Shown here: positions 16,865-24,894 of the stretch, in pieces
How the letters are laid out: every line of letters begins with the position of its first letter
How positions within the stretch are numbered: position 1 is the stretch's first letter
DNA from: Bacillus sp. WMMC1349
Lineage (GTDB): Bacteria > Bacillota > Bacilli > Bacillales > Bacillaceae
DNA: 64,000 nt
Assembly: GCF_013155385.1 (NCBI RefSeq)
Contig: NZ_JABJUQ010000007.1
Location: 1,098,001 to 1,162,000, forward strand
Direction of reading: 5' to 3'
The notes under the pieces: model-generated
Told to the model about the DNA's origin: nothing
Seen by the model: the letters and a program-made list of their open reading frames with translations, nothing else
Databases searched by the model: none
Translations under genes and position numbers: made by a program

Positions 16865-17047
16865 GGACAGCCGCTCAAGCTGATCCTGGAGGGCATGAAG
16901 TTGTTGCCGTTCTGGGTCAGTGGAATTGGCATAGGCTGAAGAAAGTGCATTTTGTGCCCTTTCGATCGCTCTTTTCCGACTGCCTTCATCAGCTGTTACA
17001 GCTTCATGAACGGCATGTTTCGCCATTTGAAACAATTCGTTTCTCAT
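16862..17047 (-). CDS. yizC: YizC, DUF3813 small protein
   Basis: The 61-residue all-helical charged protein matches B. subtilis YizC: LFQMAKHAVHEAVTA, then AIERAQNALSSAYANSTDPERQQLHALQDQLERLS. The Ala/Glu/Arg heptad pattern suggests a coiled coil. Function is unknown. Its ATG lies one base after the stop of the 46-residue frame upstream, and the ribosome binding site GGAGGGTT lies inside that frame, so the pair is translationally coupled. Confidence 0.85.
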   Translation of the reverse strand: MRNELFQMAKHAVHEAVTADEGSRKRAIERAQNALSSAYANSTDPERQQLHALQDQLERLS

Positions 17048-17048
17048 G

Positions 17049-17189
17049 TTACAACCCTCCGCATTCTGTCGGACCGGTACGCTGTTCGGCCTCTTCTAAT
17101 GTTGAACGGTAAGGGAACCTTTCGGCATGCTGTTTAATGGAATCTTTGCCTTGCTGAATAAACCTTTTTGACTTGCTTCGTTTACCCAT
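17049..17189 (-). CDS. 46-residue basic small protein upstream of yizC, unknown function
   Basis: This frame begins at ATG 17189 behind GAAGGGGGC and ends at TAA 17051-17049, one base before yizC. The N-terminus is strongly basic (MGKRSKSKRFIQQGK), the middle is polar (HAERFPYRSTLEEAEQRTG) and the C-terminus ends in ECGGL. No membrane segment is visible. Tight coupling to yizC and a good ribosome binding site support it as a real gene. I do not recognise a family; an RNA- or DNA-binding role is only a guess from charge. Confidence 0.6.
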   Translation of the reverse strand: MGKRSKSKRFIQQGKDSIKQHAERFPYRSTLEEAEQRTGPTECGGL

Positions 17190-17284
17190 CTTATTTGCCC
17201 CCTTCAACATGAGCTTGACGATCTAAAAGATCATCACATATAGTTTGGCATCTTTCATTTTGTATTATGAATGGCAAAATAAAA

Positions 17285-18097
17285 TTATAATGAGAAATAA
17301 TCCTTCAAAAAGACAGCGATGCCGTCTTGTTCATTCGATGTTGTCACATGGTCGGCAATTTGTTTTACTCCTTCAATCCCGTTACCCATTGCCACACCAC
17401 AGCCAGCGAACTCAAGCATTTCGAGATCGTTATCTTCATCTCCAAAAGCGATAATTCGCTCCTTTGGCACGTTATAGTAGTTGGCTACTTTTTCTAATCC
17501 AATTGCTTTATTAATACCGCTTCTAATCAATTCAATGACATGCCATGGAGCAGCCCAGCGTCTATGATCGACCACTTCTGCATGAACATCTGATAAATAA
17601 GTGCGGATTGATGGGACATCTTCTTCTTTGGCATGGATCAAAACACTTGTGACATTAGCACCAAGGTTTTTTCTTAAATCACCAACTGTAATATTGGGGC
17701 TGCCCATTGTAAAGATGTCAATCAATTTTTCGTCATGGTAATGAAAATAGACGTCATCTGTGACTTCCGCAAGGATATTGTGGACATTGTATGATTCACT
17801 CACTTCGACAATCTGTTTGACAACGCCAAGGTCAAGTGAAGTGTGAAATCTCCCCCAGTTCTCGTTTTTCGGGTGATGAACAAATGCTCCATTAAAATTA
17901 ACGATCGGTGTGTTCAGTTGCAGCTGATCATAGTACATCGAACTTGCTCTGTACGGTCTGCCTGTAGAGATACAGACATGGTGCCCGTTTTCCTTGAGCT
18001 GTCCAATTACTTTTTGAGCGTTCTTAGAAATGGTCTTGTCATCTTTTAATAATGTACCGTCTAAATCCAATGCGATTAAATATGGTTTTGTCTCCAT
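17285..18097 (-). CDS. yitU: HAD-superfamily Cof-type phosphatase YitU
   Basis: The 270-residue protein is a HAD phosphatase of the Cof (IIB) subfamily. Motif I is DLDGTLL (about 10-16) with the nucleophile Asp10. Motif II is CISTGRPY, and motifs III/IV are in the C-terminal segment NKAIGLEKVANYY with FGDEDNDLEML. The cap domain lies between (about 85-185). B. subtilis YitU is reported among the FMN/5-amino-6-ribitylamino-uracil phosphate phosphatases of riboflavin synthesis; I recall this from family knowledge and it is not evident in the sequence. The ATG follows AAAGGAG. It is divergent from yitV. Confidence 0.92.
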   Translation of the reverse strand: METKPYLIALDLDGTLLKDDKTISKNAQKVIGQLKENGHHVCISTGRPYRASSMYYDQLQLNTPIVNFNGAFVHHPKNENWGRFHTSLDLGVVKQIVEVSESYNVHNILAEVTDDVYFHYHDEKLIDIFTMGSPNITVGDLRKNLGANVTSVLIHAKEEDVPSIRTYLSDVHAEVVDHRRWAAPWHVIELIRSGINKAIGLEKVANYYNVPKERIIAFGDEDNDLEMLEFAGCGVAMGNGIEGVKQIADHVTTSNEQDGIAVFLKDYFSL

Positions 18098-18218
18098 AAT
18101 GGCTCCTTTAATCCGGTAATTTTTTTAAATGTTCTCATTTATAGTGTATCTTTTTACCTTCTTTATTGTCTACATGTTAAACTGATGATAATGGATACCC
18201 TAAAAGGAGAGAATGAAC

Positions 18219-18986
18219 GTGATAGTGATCGATAAACAAAAAATCTCAAACATCCCTTTTTTACATATTGTAAAGGAGGAAAAAAAAGATAAAGCTCTCC
18301 CTCTTGTTTTTTTTATTCACGGATTTACAAGTGCAAAAGAGCATAACCTCCATTACGCATACATGCTTGCTGAAAAAGGAATGCGGGTGATTTTGCCTGA
18401 AGTTGCTTATCATGGAGAAAGGGCTGAACAGCTGACTCAGGAGGAACTGGCTGCTAAGTTTTGGGAGATGGTTATCAATGAAATACAAGAACTGGAAATG
18501 TTGAAAGACCATTTTGAGCAAGAAAATTTGATTGAAAATGGTCGTATTGGTATGGCTGGAACCTCATTGGGTGGAATTGTGACCCTTGGTGCGTTAACAC
18601 AATATGACTGGATAAAAGTTGCGGTAAGTCTGATGGGTACCCCTGCTTATCTGGAGTTCTTCGATATGCAGCTGTCAACCATTCGTGAAAAACAAATCAA
18701 GCTTCCGATCTCTGAAGCACAAATCGAACAGCAACGTGAAAAATTGAAACGATTTGATCTCACACTTCAACCGGAAAAATTGAAGCAAAGACCACTGCTT
18801 TTTTGGCACGGAAAAAAAGATCAATCTGTCCCATTCGCACCAACCTACCGCTTTTATGAATCAATCATTCACCATGATTATGAAAAACCTGAGCTTCTGC
18901 AGTTTATTGCCGATAAACATGCAGATCATAAAGTGTCAAGAGAAGGGCTTTTACGAACAGTGATGTGGTTTGCATCACACTTGTGA
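18219..18986 (+). CDS. yitV: Alpha/beta hydrolase (putative esterase) YitV
   Basis: This 255-residue alpha/beta hydrolase has an oxyanion-region HGFTSAKEH (about 32-40), nucleophile elbow GTSLGG (about 115-120, Ser as nucleophile) and a C-terminal HGKKDQSVPF acid region with His in KHADHKV. I choose GTG 18219 as start because the AGGAG is nine bases before it and the protein then begins MIVIDKQ, like B. subtilis YitV. An ATG at 18213 is in frame but only three bases from the AGGAG. The substrate is unknown. Confidence 0.88.
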   Translation: MIVIDKQKISNIPFLHIVKEEKKDKALPLVFFIHGFTSAKEHNLHYAYMLAEKGMRVILPEVAYHGERAEQLTQEELAAKFWEMVINEIQELEMLKDHFEQENLIENGRIGMAGTSLGGIVTLGALTQYDWIKVAVSLMGTPAYLEFFDMQLSTIREKQIKLPISEAQIEQQREKLKRFDLTLQPEKLKQRPLLFWHGKKDQSVPFAPTYRFYESIIHHDYEKPELLQFIADKHADHKVSREGLLRTVMWFASHL

Positions 18987-18998
18987 ACAACCTAATCG

Positions 18999-19027
18999 TT
19001 TAGAATTGACATGATGTAAGTTATACT
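18999..19027 (+). promoter_or_regulatory. Probable sigma-A promoter of yitW
   Basis: TTTAGA (18999-19004) and TATACT (19022-19027) are 17 bases apart, 22 bases before the yitW start. Confidence 0.45.
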
Positions 19028-19048
19028 AATGAAAAGGAGGGATGGTAT

Positions 19049-19357
19049 ATGGATGAAGCCTTAAAAGAAAACTTGATGGGTGCGCTAGAACAGGTCATTG
19101 ACCCAGAACTCGGTGTTGATATTGTCAACCTTGGACTTGTATATGAGGTTGATATGGATGAAAACGGCAAAACAGATGTTACGATGACTTTGACATCGAT
19201 GGGGTGTCCGCTTGCGCCGGTTATTGTTGATGAAGTGAAAAAAGCGCTAGCAGATATTCCAGAAGTAAAAGAAACGGAAGTCCATATTGTCTGGAATCCG
19301 CCTTGGACGAAGGATAAAATGTCTAGATATGCAAAAATTGCACTTGGTATTCGGTAA
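19049..19357 (+). CDS. yitW: YitW, MIP18/DUF59 iron-sulfur assembly protein
   Basis: This 102-residue single-domain protein has the MIP18 core: VIDPELGVDIVNLGLVY, then MTLTSMGCPLAP with the conserved Cys (about 56), and IVWNPPWT near the end. DUF59 proteins such as SufT act in Fe-S cluster maturation. The family role is well supported; the client proteins in Bacillus are less clear. The ATG follows AAGGAGGG. It is transcribed alone and ends in a terminator. Confidence 0.9.
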   Translation: MDEALKENLMGALEQVIDPELGVDIVNLGLVYEVDMDENGKTDVTMTLTSMGCPLAPVIVDEVKKALADIPEVKETEVHIVWNPPWTKDKMSRYAKIALGIR

Positions 19358-19364
19358 TGGTAAG

Positions 19365-19396
19365 GAGTCTGATCTCATTTGATCAGGCTCTTTTTT
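19365..19396 (+). terminator. Terminator after yitW
   Basis: GAGTCTGATC (19365-19374) pairs with GATCAGGCTC (19381-19390), with one G-T pair, and six T follow. Confidence 0.8.
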
Positions 19397-19487
19397 AATG
19401 GCTTCAATTTGAATCTTTAAGAAAAAGGACTCATATACTCTAAAACGACCCAGCTTCATTTTCGGGAAAAAATAATTAAATATACAA

Positions 19488-19515
19488 TTGAATTAATTTT
19501 TATTCATGTTATAAT
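19488..19515 (+). promoter_or_regulatory. Promoter and ARG box of the arginine operon
   Basis: TTGAAT (19488-19493) and a perfect TATAAT (19510-19515) are 16 bases apart. On the minus strand, 19508-19488 reads CATGAATAAAAATTAATTCA and so matches the Bacillus ARG box closely. The box fills the -35 and spacer, so AhrC/ArgR with arginine should block RNA polymerase directly. Confidence 0.75.
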
Positions 19516-19553
19516 GTTAAATAATTTCTCGGTACAGAAGAAGGTGAATGGAT

Positions 19554-20591
19554 TTGAAAGTAGGTATTATCGGAGCTACTGGCTACGGTGGAGCAGAAAT
19601 CATGAGAATTATGAAACGGCATCCCTATGTAGACGAATGTATACTTTATTCATCTCGGCATCAAGGAACAACCTACTGTAAACAGTATCCGCATTTTGTG
19701 AAGCTAACAAAGCAAACACTTGAACCGATTGAAACAGCACAAATAGTAGCTGACATTGACTTTTTATTTATGGCAGCACCTTCAGGGGTATGCAGCAAAT
19801 TAATTGCTGAGTTTGAGCCTTATGACATACCTGTGATTGATTTATCGGGTGACTTGAGAATGAAGGATGCAGCTGTTTATGAGAGCTGGTATCATCATGC
19901 CGCACCCCCACAATCCGCTCTTGAAAAGGCTGTCTACGGTTTATCAGAATTGAATCATGAAGAAATCAAAGTTGCAAAATACATAGCCAATCCCGGATGT
20001 TTCCCGACCGCAACGCTTCTCGGTTTAGCGCCGCTCATAAAACATGGATTGATCAATGAATCTTTTCTCATTATTGATGCAAAGACAGGAGTTTCAGGAG
20101 CCGGAAGAAAAGCTTCCATCGGCACACATTTTTCTGAGGTCAATGAAAATTTAAAAATATACAAGGTCAATGAACATCAACATCTACCTGAAATCGAGCA
20201 AACCATCAGGTACTGGAACCCGATTTTCCAACCGGTCACCTTTAGTGCACATTTAGTGCCAATGACAAGAGGAATTATGGCAACCATTTATACGGAACTT
20301 AAAACAAGCATGAAAACAAACGAATTACAAGCTGTTTTTTCTGACTTTTACCAAAATTCCTATTTTATCAGGGTGAGAGAAGTCGGGCAATTTCCAGAGA
20401 CAAAGGAAGTGTATGGCAGTAATTTTTGCGATATTGGAATTAGTGCGGATGAACGGACGAACAGAGTGACCGTCGTATCTGTGATTGATAACTTAATGAA
20501 AGGAGCCGCTGGGCAAGCTATTCAAAATTTTAATATCATGAACAGTTGGAGTGAAACGGCAGGCCTTGATTTTGCGCCAATTTATCCATAA
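19554..20591 (+). CDS. argC: N-acetyl-gamma-glutamyl-phosphate reductase
   Basis: ArgC reduces N-acetylglutamyl phosphate to the semialdehyde with NADPH. The Rossmann signature [12 protein letters not shown] is at the N-terminus and the catalytic Cys lies in NPGCFPTA at about residue 148. At 345 residues it is full length. I place the start at TTG 19554, because AAGGTG is seven bases upstream and the protein then begins [10 protein letters not shown] like its B. subtilis homolog. ATG 19548 is in frame but almost touches the ribosome binding site. First gene of argC-J-B-D-carA-carB-argF. Confidence 0.95.
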   Translation: MKVGIIGATGYGGAEIMRIMKRHPYVDECILYSSRHQGTTYCKQYPHFVKLTKQTLEPIETAQIVADIDFLFMAAPSGVCSKLIAEFEPYDIPVIDLSGDLRMKDAAVYESWYHHAAPPQSALEKAVYGLSELNHEEIKVAKYIANPGCFPTATLLGLAPLIKHGLINESFLIIDAKTGVSGAGRKASIGTHFSEVNENLKIYKVNEHQHLPEIEQTIRYWNPIFQPVTFSAHLVPMTRGIMATIYTELKTSMKTNELQAVFSDFYQNSYFIRVREVGQFPETKEVYGSNFCDIGISADERTNRVTVVSVIDNLMKGAAGQAIQNFNIMNSWSETAGLDFAPIYP

Positions 20592-20608
20592 GACAGGAGA
20601 GAAGTAGC

Positions 20609-21829
20609 ATGTTTCAAGTAAGTCAAAAAAGTATGACAAAAATTGACGGAAGTGTTGCATCACCAAAAGGTTTTTCTGCTAAAGGTGTTCACTGCGGACT
20701 GCGCTATTCGAAAAAGGATTTAGGAATGATTTTTAGTTCAGTGCCGGCAGTCAGTGCGGCGGTATATACACAAAGTCATTTTCAAGCTGCACCAATTAAA
20801 GTCACCCAAAACAGCCTTAAAAAAGATAGCTATTTGCAAGCGGTGATTGTGAACAGTGCAAATGCCAATGCATGTACCGGAGAACAAGGACTTCTTGATG
20901 CTTACGAAACGCGTCAAAAACTGGCTGACATGCTTGGGGTCGAGTCTGAACTAGTCGCTGTGTCTTCAACAGGTGTGATTGGTCAATATCTTAATATGGA
21001 GAAAATTCATCAGGGAATCAGCCTTCTAGAGCAAATAGAGCCTAATCATAACGATTTTGAAAAAGCTATTTTGACAACTGATACTGTTACAAAACGTACC
21101 TGCTATCAACTGATGATCGATGATCAAACTGTGACAATTGGCGGAGCAGCGAAAGGATCAGGGATGATTCATCCGAATATGGCAACAATGCTAGGGTTTA
21201 TTACGACAGATGCTTGTATAGAAGAAGGTGCACTACTAAGAGTTTTAAGAGAAATAACAGATGTTTCTTTTAATCAAATTACTGTTGATGGCGACACATC
21301 AACAAATGATATGGTGCTAGTGATGGCAAATGGTTGTGCTGGAAATGACTGTCTTGATGAAAAACACGAAAACTGGTCGGTTTTCAAAAAAGGTTTACAG
21401 TTTGTTTGTGCAGACCTTGCCAAACAAATCGCAAGAGATGGAGAAGGAGCGACAACCTTAATCGAGGCCGAAGTGAAAGGGGCAAAAAGCAATCTTGAAG
21501 CTCAAATGATAGCTAAAAAAATTGTTGGTTCTAATCTGGTGAAAACAGCAGTGAATGGATCTGATGCTAACTGGGGGCGAATCATTGCAGCAATCGGTGA
21601 CAGCACAGCGTCTGTTACAGCTGATAAAGTTGAAATTCATCTTGGAGGACAATGCCTCTTTAAAAACAGTCAACCACAGCCATTTTCCGAAGCACTGGCT
21701 AAAAACTACTTAGAGAATAGTGAAGTCAAAATTTTGGTACAAATGTATGAAGGTCATGGAACAGGTGTAGCTTGGGGTTGTGATTTAACGTATGAATACG
21801 TCAAAATTAATGCGAGTTATCGCACATAA
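20609..21829 (+). CDS. argJ: Bifunctional glutamate N-acetyltransferase / ornithine acetyltransferase
   Basis: ArgJ transfers the acetyl group from N-acetylornithine to glutamate and so runs the cyclic pathway; bifunctional forms also use acetyl-CoA. The 406-residue precursor is cleaved at the conserved Thr in PNMATMLGF, here Thr193, which becomes the N-terminal nucleophile of the beta chain. Length equals B. subtilis ArgJ. GGAGAGA lies just before the ATG. The stop is 14 bases before argB. Confidence 0.95.
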   Translation: MFQVSQKSMTKIDGSVASPKGFSAKGVHCGLRYSKKDLGMIFSSVPAVSAAVYTQSHFQAAPIKVTQNSLKKDSYLQAVIVNSANANACTGEQGLLDAYETRQKLADMLGVESELVAVSSTGVIGQYLNMEKIHQGISLLEQIEPNHNDFEKAILTTDTVTKRTCYQLMIDDQTVTIGGAAKGSGMIHPNMATMLGFITTDACIEEGALLRVLREITDVSFNQITVDGDTSTNDMVLVMANGCAGNDCLDEKHENWSVFKKGLQFVCADLAKQIARDGEGATTLIEAEVKGAKSNLEAQMIAKKIVGSNLVKTAVNGSDANWGRIIAAIGDSTASVTADKVEIHLGGQCLFKNSQPQPFSEALAKNYLENSEVKILVQMYEGHGTGVAWGCDLTYEYVKINASYRT

Positions 21830-21842
21830 AAAGGGGAAGGGA

Positions 21843-22616
21843 ATGAAAAAAATAATCGTTTTTAAATGCGGCGGAAGCGTGATACGTCAACTCTCTGTCA
21901 GTTTTTTTACTAGTTTAAGGGAATTGATTGAACAAAGATGGAAGATTGTGATCGTTCATGGCGGAGGTCCTGAGATTTCCAGTATGCTCAGCAGGCTAAA
22001 CATTGAAACAGAATTTAGCCAAGGGCAGCGAAAAACAACAAATGCTGTTTTAGAAGTGACCGAAATGGTGCTCACAGGTTCAATTAATAAGTTTATTGTT
22101 TCAGAGCTGATAAAACACGAACTGGATGCTGTTGGCATTTCTGGGGTAGATGGTCGGTTGCTTCTTGCTGATTATTTAAATGAAAAAGAATATGGTCAAG
22201 TCGGTCGAGTGAAAAAAGTAAACAGTGAAATCATCGACATTGCGCTGGATAATGGATTTATTCCCGTTATCGCACCAATATCACTAACAGAGACTGGCGA
22301 GAAACTCAATGTGAATGCAGATTTAGTAGCATCAGCAGTTGCCGGTGCTTTACATGCTGATCAATTACTATTTGTCACAGATGTGAAAGGAGTCTTGCAA
22401 GATGGAAAGCTTCTTTCTTCCACTACTCCTGAAGATTTAGAGCTCTTAATTGCCAATGGTGTTGTTTCTGGAGGGATGATCCCAAAAGTACGTGCCGCCA
22501 TAGCAGCACTTTCAAATGACATCAATGAAGTCATGATTATTAGTGGAAAAGAGCCTTTTCTTACAAAAAACATGTTTATGGGAACAAAAATCAAACGACA
22601 ATTAGAAGGTGTATAG
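21843..22616 (+). CDS. argB: Acetylglutamate kinase
   Basis: ArgB phosphorylates N-acetylglutamate, the second step of arginine synthesis. The 257-residue amino-acid kinase shows KCGGSVI at the N-terminus, the HGGGPEIS glycine loop and GGMIPKVRAA near the C-terminus. The frame is open from 21792, inside argJ, but ATG 21843 has AAGGGGAAGGGA directly upstream and gives the usual N-terminus, so I use it. Confidence 0.93.
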   Translation: MKKIIVFKCGGSVIRQLSVSFFTSLRELIEQRWKIVIVHGGGPEISSMLSRLNIETEFSQGQRKTTNAVLEVTEMVLTGSINKFIVSELIKHELDAVGISGVDGRLLLADYLNEKEYGQVGRVKKVNSEIIDIALDNGFIPVIAPISLTETGEKLNVNADLVASAVAGALHADQLLFVTDVKGVLQDGKLLSSTTPEDLELLIANGVVSGGMIPKVRAAIAALSNDINEVMIISGKEPFLTKNMFMGTKIKRQLEGV

Positions 22617-23783
22617 ATGAGTTATTTATTTGAAACCTATAACCGAAAGAATATCCAAATTAAGCAAGCAAAAGGCACACTTGTCAAAGATGAACATGGT
22701 AAAAGCTATCTTGATTTTATTCAAGGAATCGCAGCTTGTAATTTGGGACACTGTCCTGATATTGTCACAGCACCTCTTAAAAAGCAGCTTGATCGTGTGT
22801 GGCATGTCTCAAACCTATTTCAGAATGATCTGCAGGAAAAGGTTGCAGAGCAGCTTGTCCAACATAGTGCAGGAGATCTTGTGTTTTTTTGTAATAGTGG
22901 AACAGAAGCCAATGAAGCTGCAATTAAGTTAGCGCGCAAACATACGCAAAAAACGGCAATCATTACATTTGAAAAATCCTTTCATGGCAGGACATATGCA
23001 GCAATGGCAGCAACCGGACAGGAAAAGCTTAAAGCGGGGTTCGGTCCAATGCTGCCAGGCTTTCATCACGTTTCATTTAATAGCCTAGGGGAGTTAGATC
23101 AATTCATGGATGATGATATTGCAGCTGTGATGCTTGAGACGATACAAGGAGAAGGAGGTGTCATTCCGGCAAGTCAAGCATTTTTACAAGAAGTAGCAGC
23201 TTTTTGCAAGAAAAAACGGGCATTGCTTATTGTTGATGAAGTTCAGACTGGTATCGGTCGGACAGGAAAAGCTTTTAGTTATCAACATCAAGGACTTTCG
23301 CCAGACATTATCACTGTTGCTAAAGGGCTCGGAAGCGGATTTCCTGTTGGGGCAATCATCGCAAAAAAAGACCTTGCACAATCCTTTTCACTAGGTTCAC
23401 ATGGAACGACATTTGGCGGAAATATGCTGGCGATGACTGCCGCAAATGCAACCTTGGAAACGATTTTTCAAAAAAGCTTTCTAGAAGCCGTAAAAGCAAA
23501 CGGTGATTTTTTTCAGAAGGAACTGAAAACGCTCCTTCAATACCCGCTTACAAAAGAAATCAGGGGAGAAGGGCTGCTGATTGGAATTGAATGTACAGTA
23601 CCTGTTCAACCAGTGATTGAAGAGTTGCAAAGTGAAGGGTTGCTCGTCCTTTCGGCTGGTTCAAAAGTGATCAGAATGTTGCCGCCATTAAATGTCGCTC
23701 CTGACGAACTGATGGTAGCTGTTGAAAAGCTAAACCATGTTTTTGAGAAAGAGAGCATCCATTATTTTTTTTCACTCAAATAG
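22617..23783 (+). CDS. argD: Acetylornithine aminotransferase
   Basis: This PLP-dependent class III aminotransferase converts N-acetylglutamate semialdehyde to N-acetylornithine. NSGTEANEAAIKLAR binds the PLP phosphate. IVDEVQTGIGRTG carries the Asp that contacts the pyridine nitrogen. The Schiff-base Lys lies in TVAKGLGSGFPVGA at about 236. The ATG directly follows the argB stop (TAGATG). At 388 residues it is full length. The next gene, carA, starts 50 bases after the argD stop. Confidence 0.94.
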   Translation: MSYLFETYNRKNIQIKQAKGTLVKDEHGKSYLDFIQGIAACNLGHCPDIVTAPLKKQLDRVWHVSNLFQNDLQEKVAEQLVQHSAGDLVFFCNSGTEANEAAIKLARKHTQKTAIITFEKSFHGRTYAAMAATGQEKLKAGFGPMLPGFHHVSFNSLGELDQFMDDDIAAVMLETIQGEGGVIPASQAFLQEVAAFCKKKRALLIVDEVQTGIGRTGKAFSYQHQGLSPDIITVAKGLGSGFPVGAIIAKKDLAQSFSLGSHGTTFGGNMLAMTAANATLETIFQKSFLEAVKANGDFFQKELKTLLQYPLTKEIRGEGLLIGIECTVPVQPVIEELQSEGLLVLSAGSKVIRMLPPLNVAPDELMVAVEKLNHVFEKESIHYFFSLK

Positions 23784-23832
23784 TATAAAAATACAATATT
23801 ATAGATATTTATTCATAGAAGGTGGTCATAGA

Positions 23833-24894
23833 ATGGAAGGGTATTTAGTTCTCGAAGATGGAACATCTTTCAATGGTGAATTGGACCAATCCTTGAATTG
23901 TACCGGTGAAGTCGTATTTTTTACAGGAATGACTGGTTATCAGGAGGTGCTGACAGATCCATCATACAAAGGACAAATTATCGTTTTTACGTATCCCTTG
24001 ATTGGAAACTATGGTATTAATGAAAGCGATTTTGAAAGCAAACAACCACAAGTGCAAGGAGTAGTCGTCTATGAAGCATGTGATCGGTTTTCACATTATC
24101 AGGCGAGTAAAAGTTTACGAGATTACTTAACAAATTGGGATATTCCCTTGCTGACTCATGTTGATACTAGAGCAGTCGTCAAACATATTAGAGCAAAAGG
24201 GACACTCTTTGCCTCCATTACCAATAAGGCAATCAATTGCCCTTTAGGTGACCGTGTTGAGAATTTTCCTGCCCAAGTCACTGGGAATGCAAATGCTACA
24301 TTTGGAACAGGCAGAACACATATTGTTCTCATTGACTTTGGCTATAAAAAATCAATTGTTTCAGCCTTCACAAAACGAGATTGCCGAGTAACCGTTGTTC
24401 CATATCACATGATGAGTGATATCTCAAAACTGGTCCCTGATGGAATCGTTTTGTCAAATGGGCCAGGTGATCCAAAAACACTCACACCATACTTGGATAT
24501 GTTAAGGAGCATCATCAGTTCCTACCCGACACTTGGTATTTGTCTCGGACACCAATTGATAGCACTCACTTTTGGGGGAAATACTTATAAACTGCCATTT
24601 GGACATCGAGGTGCAAACCATCCGGTGAAAGATATTGAAACAGGACGTGTTTTCATGACCAGTCAAAATCATAGCTATGTCGTAGATGAGCGTACACTCG
24701 ATCACAACATATATAAAACTCGCTTTCGTCATCAAAATGATGGTTCAGTTGAAGGGCTTATGCATAAAAGATTGCCAATCATATCTGTTCAGTTTCATCC
24801 GGAAGCCCACCCGGGTCCAGCTGAAAGTGAGTGGATATTCGATGAATATTTGCGTGAGTTAAATAAAGCAAGAGGAGAAATTGTCCATGTCTAA
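23833..24894 (+). CDS. carA: Carbamoyl-phosphate synthase small subunit, arginine-specific
   Basis: CarA hydrolyses glutamine and channels ammonia to CarB. The 353-residue protein has the N-terminal small-subunit domain (MEGYLVLEDGTSFNGE, TGMTGYQEVLTDPSYKGQ) and a class I amidotransferase domain with catalytic Cys in LGICLGHQL and His/Glu in FHPEAHPGP. ATG 23833 is preceded by GAAGGTGGT. The frame is open further upstream into argD, but those residues are not homologous. Placement with argCJBD and argF marks it as the arginine-repressed isozyme, distinct from the pyrimidine-linked PyrAA. Confidence 0.95.
   Translation: MEGYLVLEDGTSFNGELDQSLNCTGEVVFFTGMTGYQEVLTDPSYKGQIIVFTYPLIGNYGINESDFESKQPQVQGVVVYEACDRFSHYQASKSLRDYLTNWDIPLLTHVDTRAVVKHIRAKGTLFASITNKAINCPLGDRVENFPAQVTGNANATFGTGRTHIVLIDFGYKKSIVSAFTKRDCRVTVVPYHMMSDISKLVPDGIVLSNGPGDPKTLTPYLDMLRSIISSYPTLGICLGHQLIALTFGGNTYKLPFGHRGANHPVKDIETGRVFMTSQNHSYVVDERTLDHNIYKTRFRHQNDGSVEGLMHKRLPIISVQFHPEAHPGPAESEWIFDEYLRELNKARGEIVHV

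Noticed and set aside
21792-21842. Longer version of argB starting inside argJ
   Set aside because: The extra residues lack homology, and ATG 21843 has a proper ribosome binding site.
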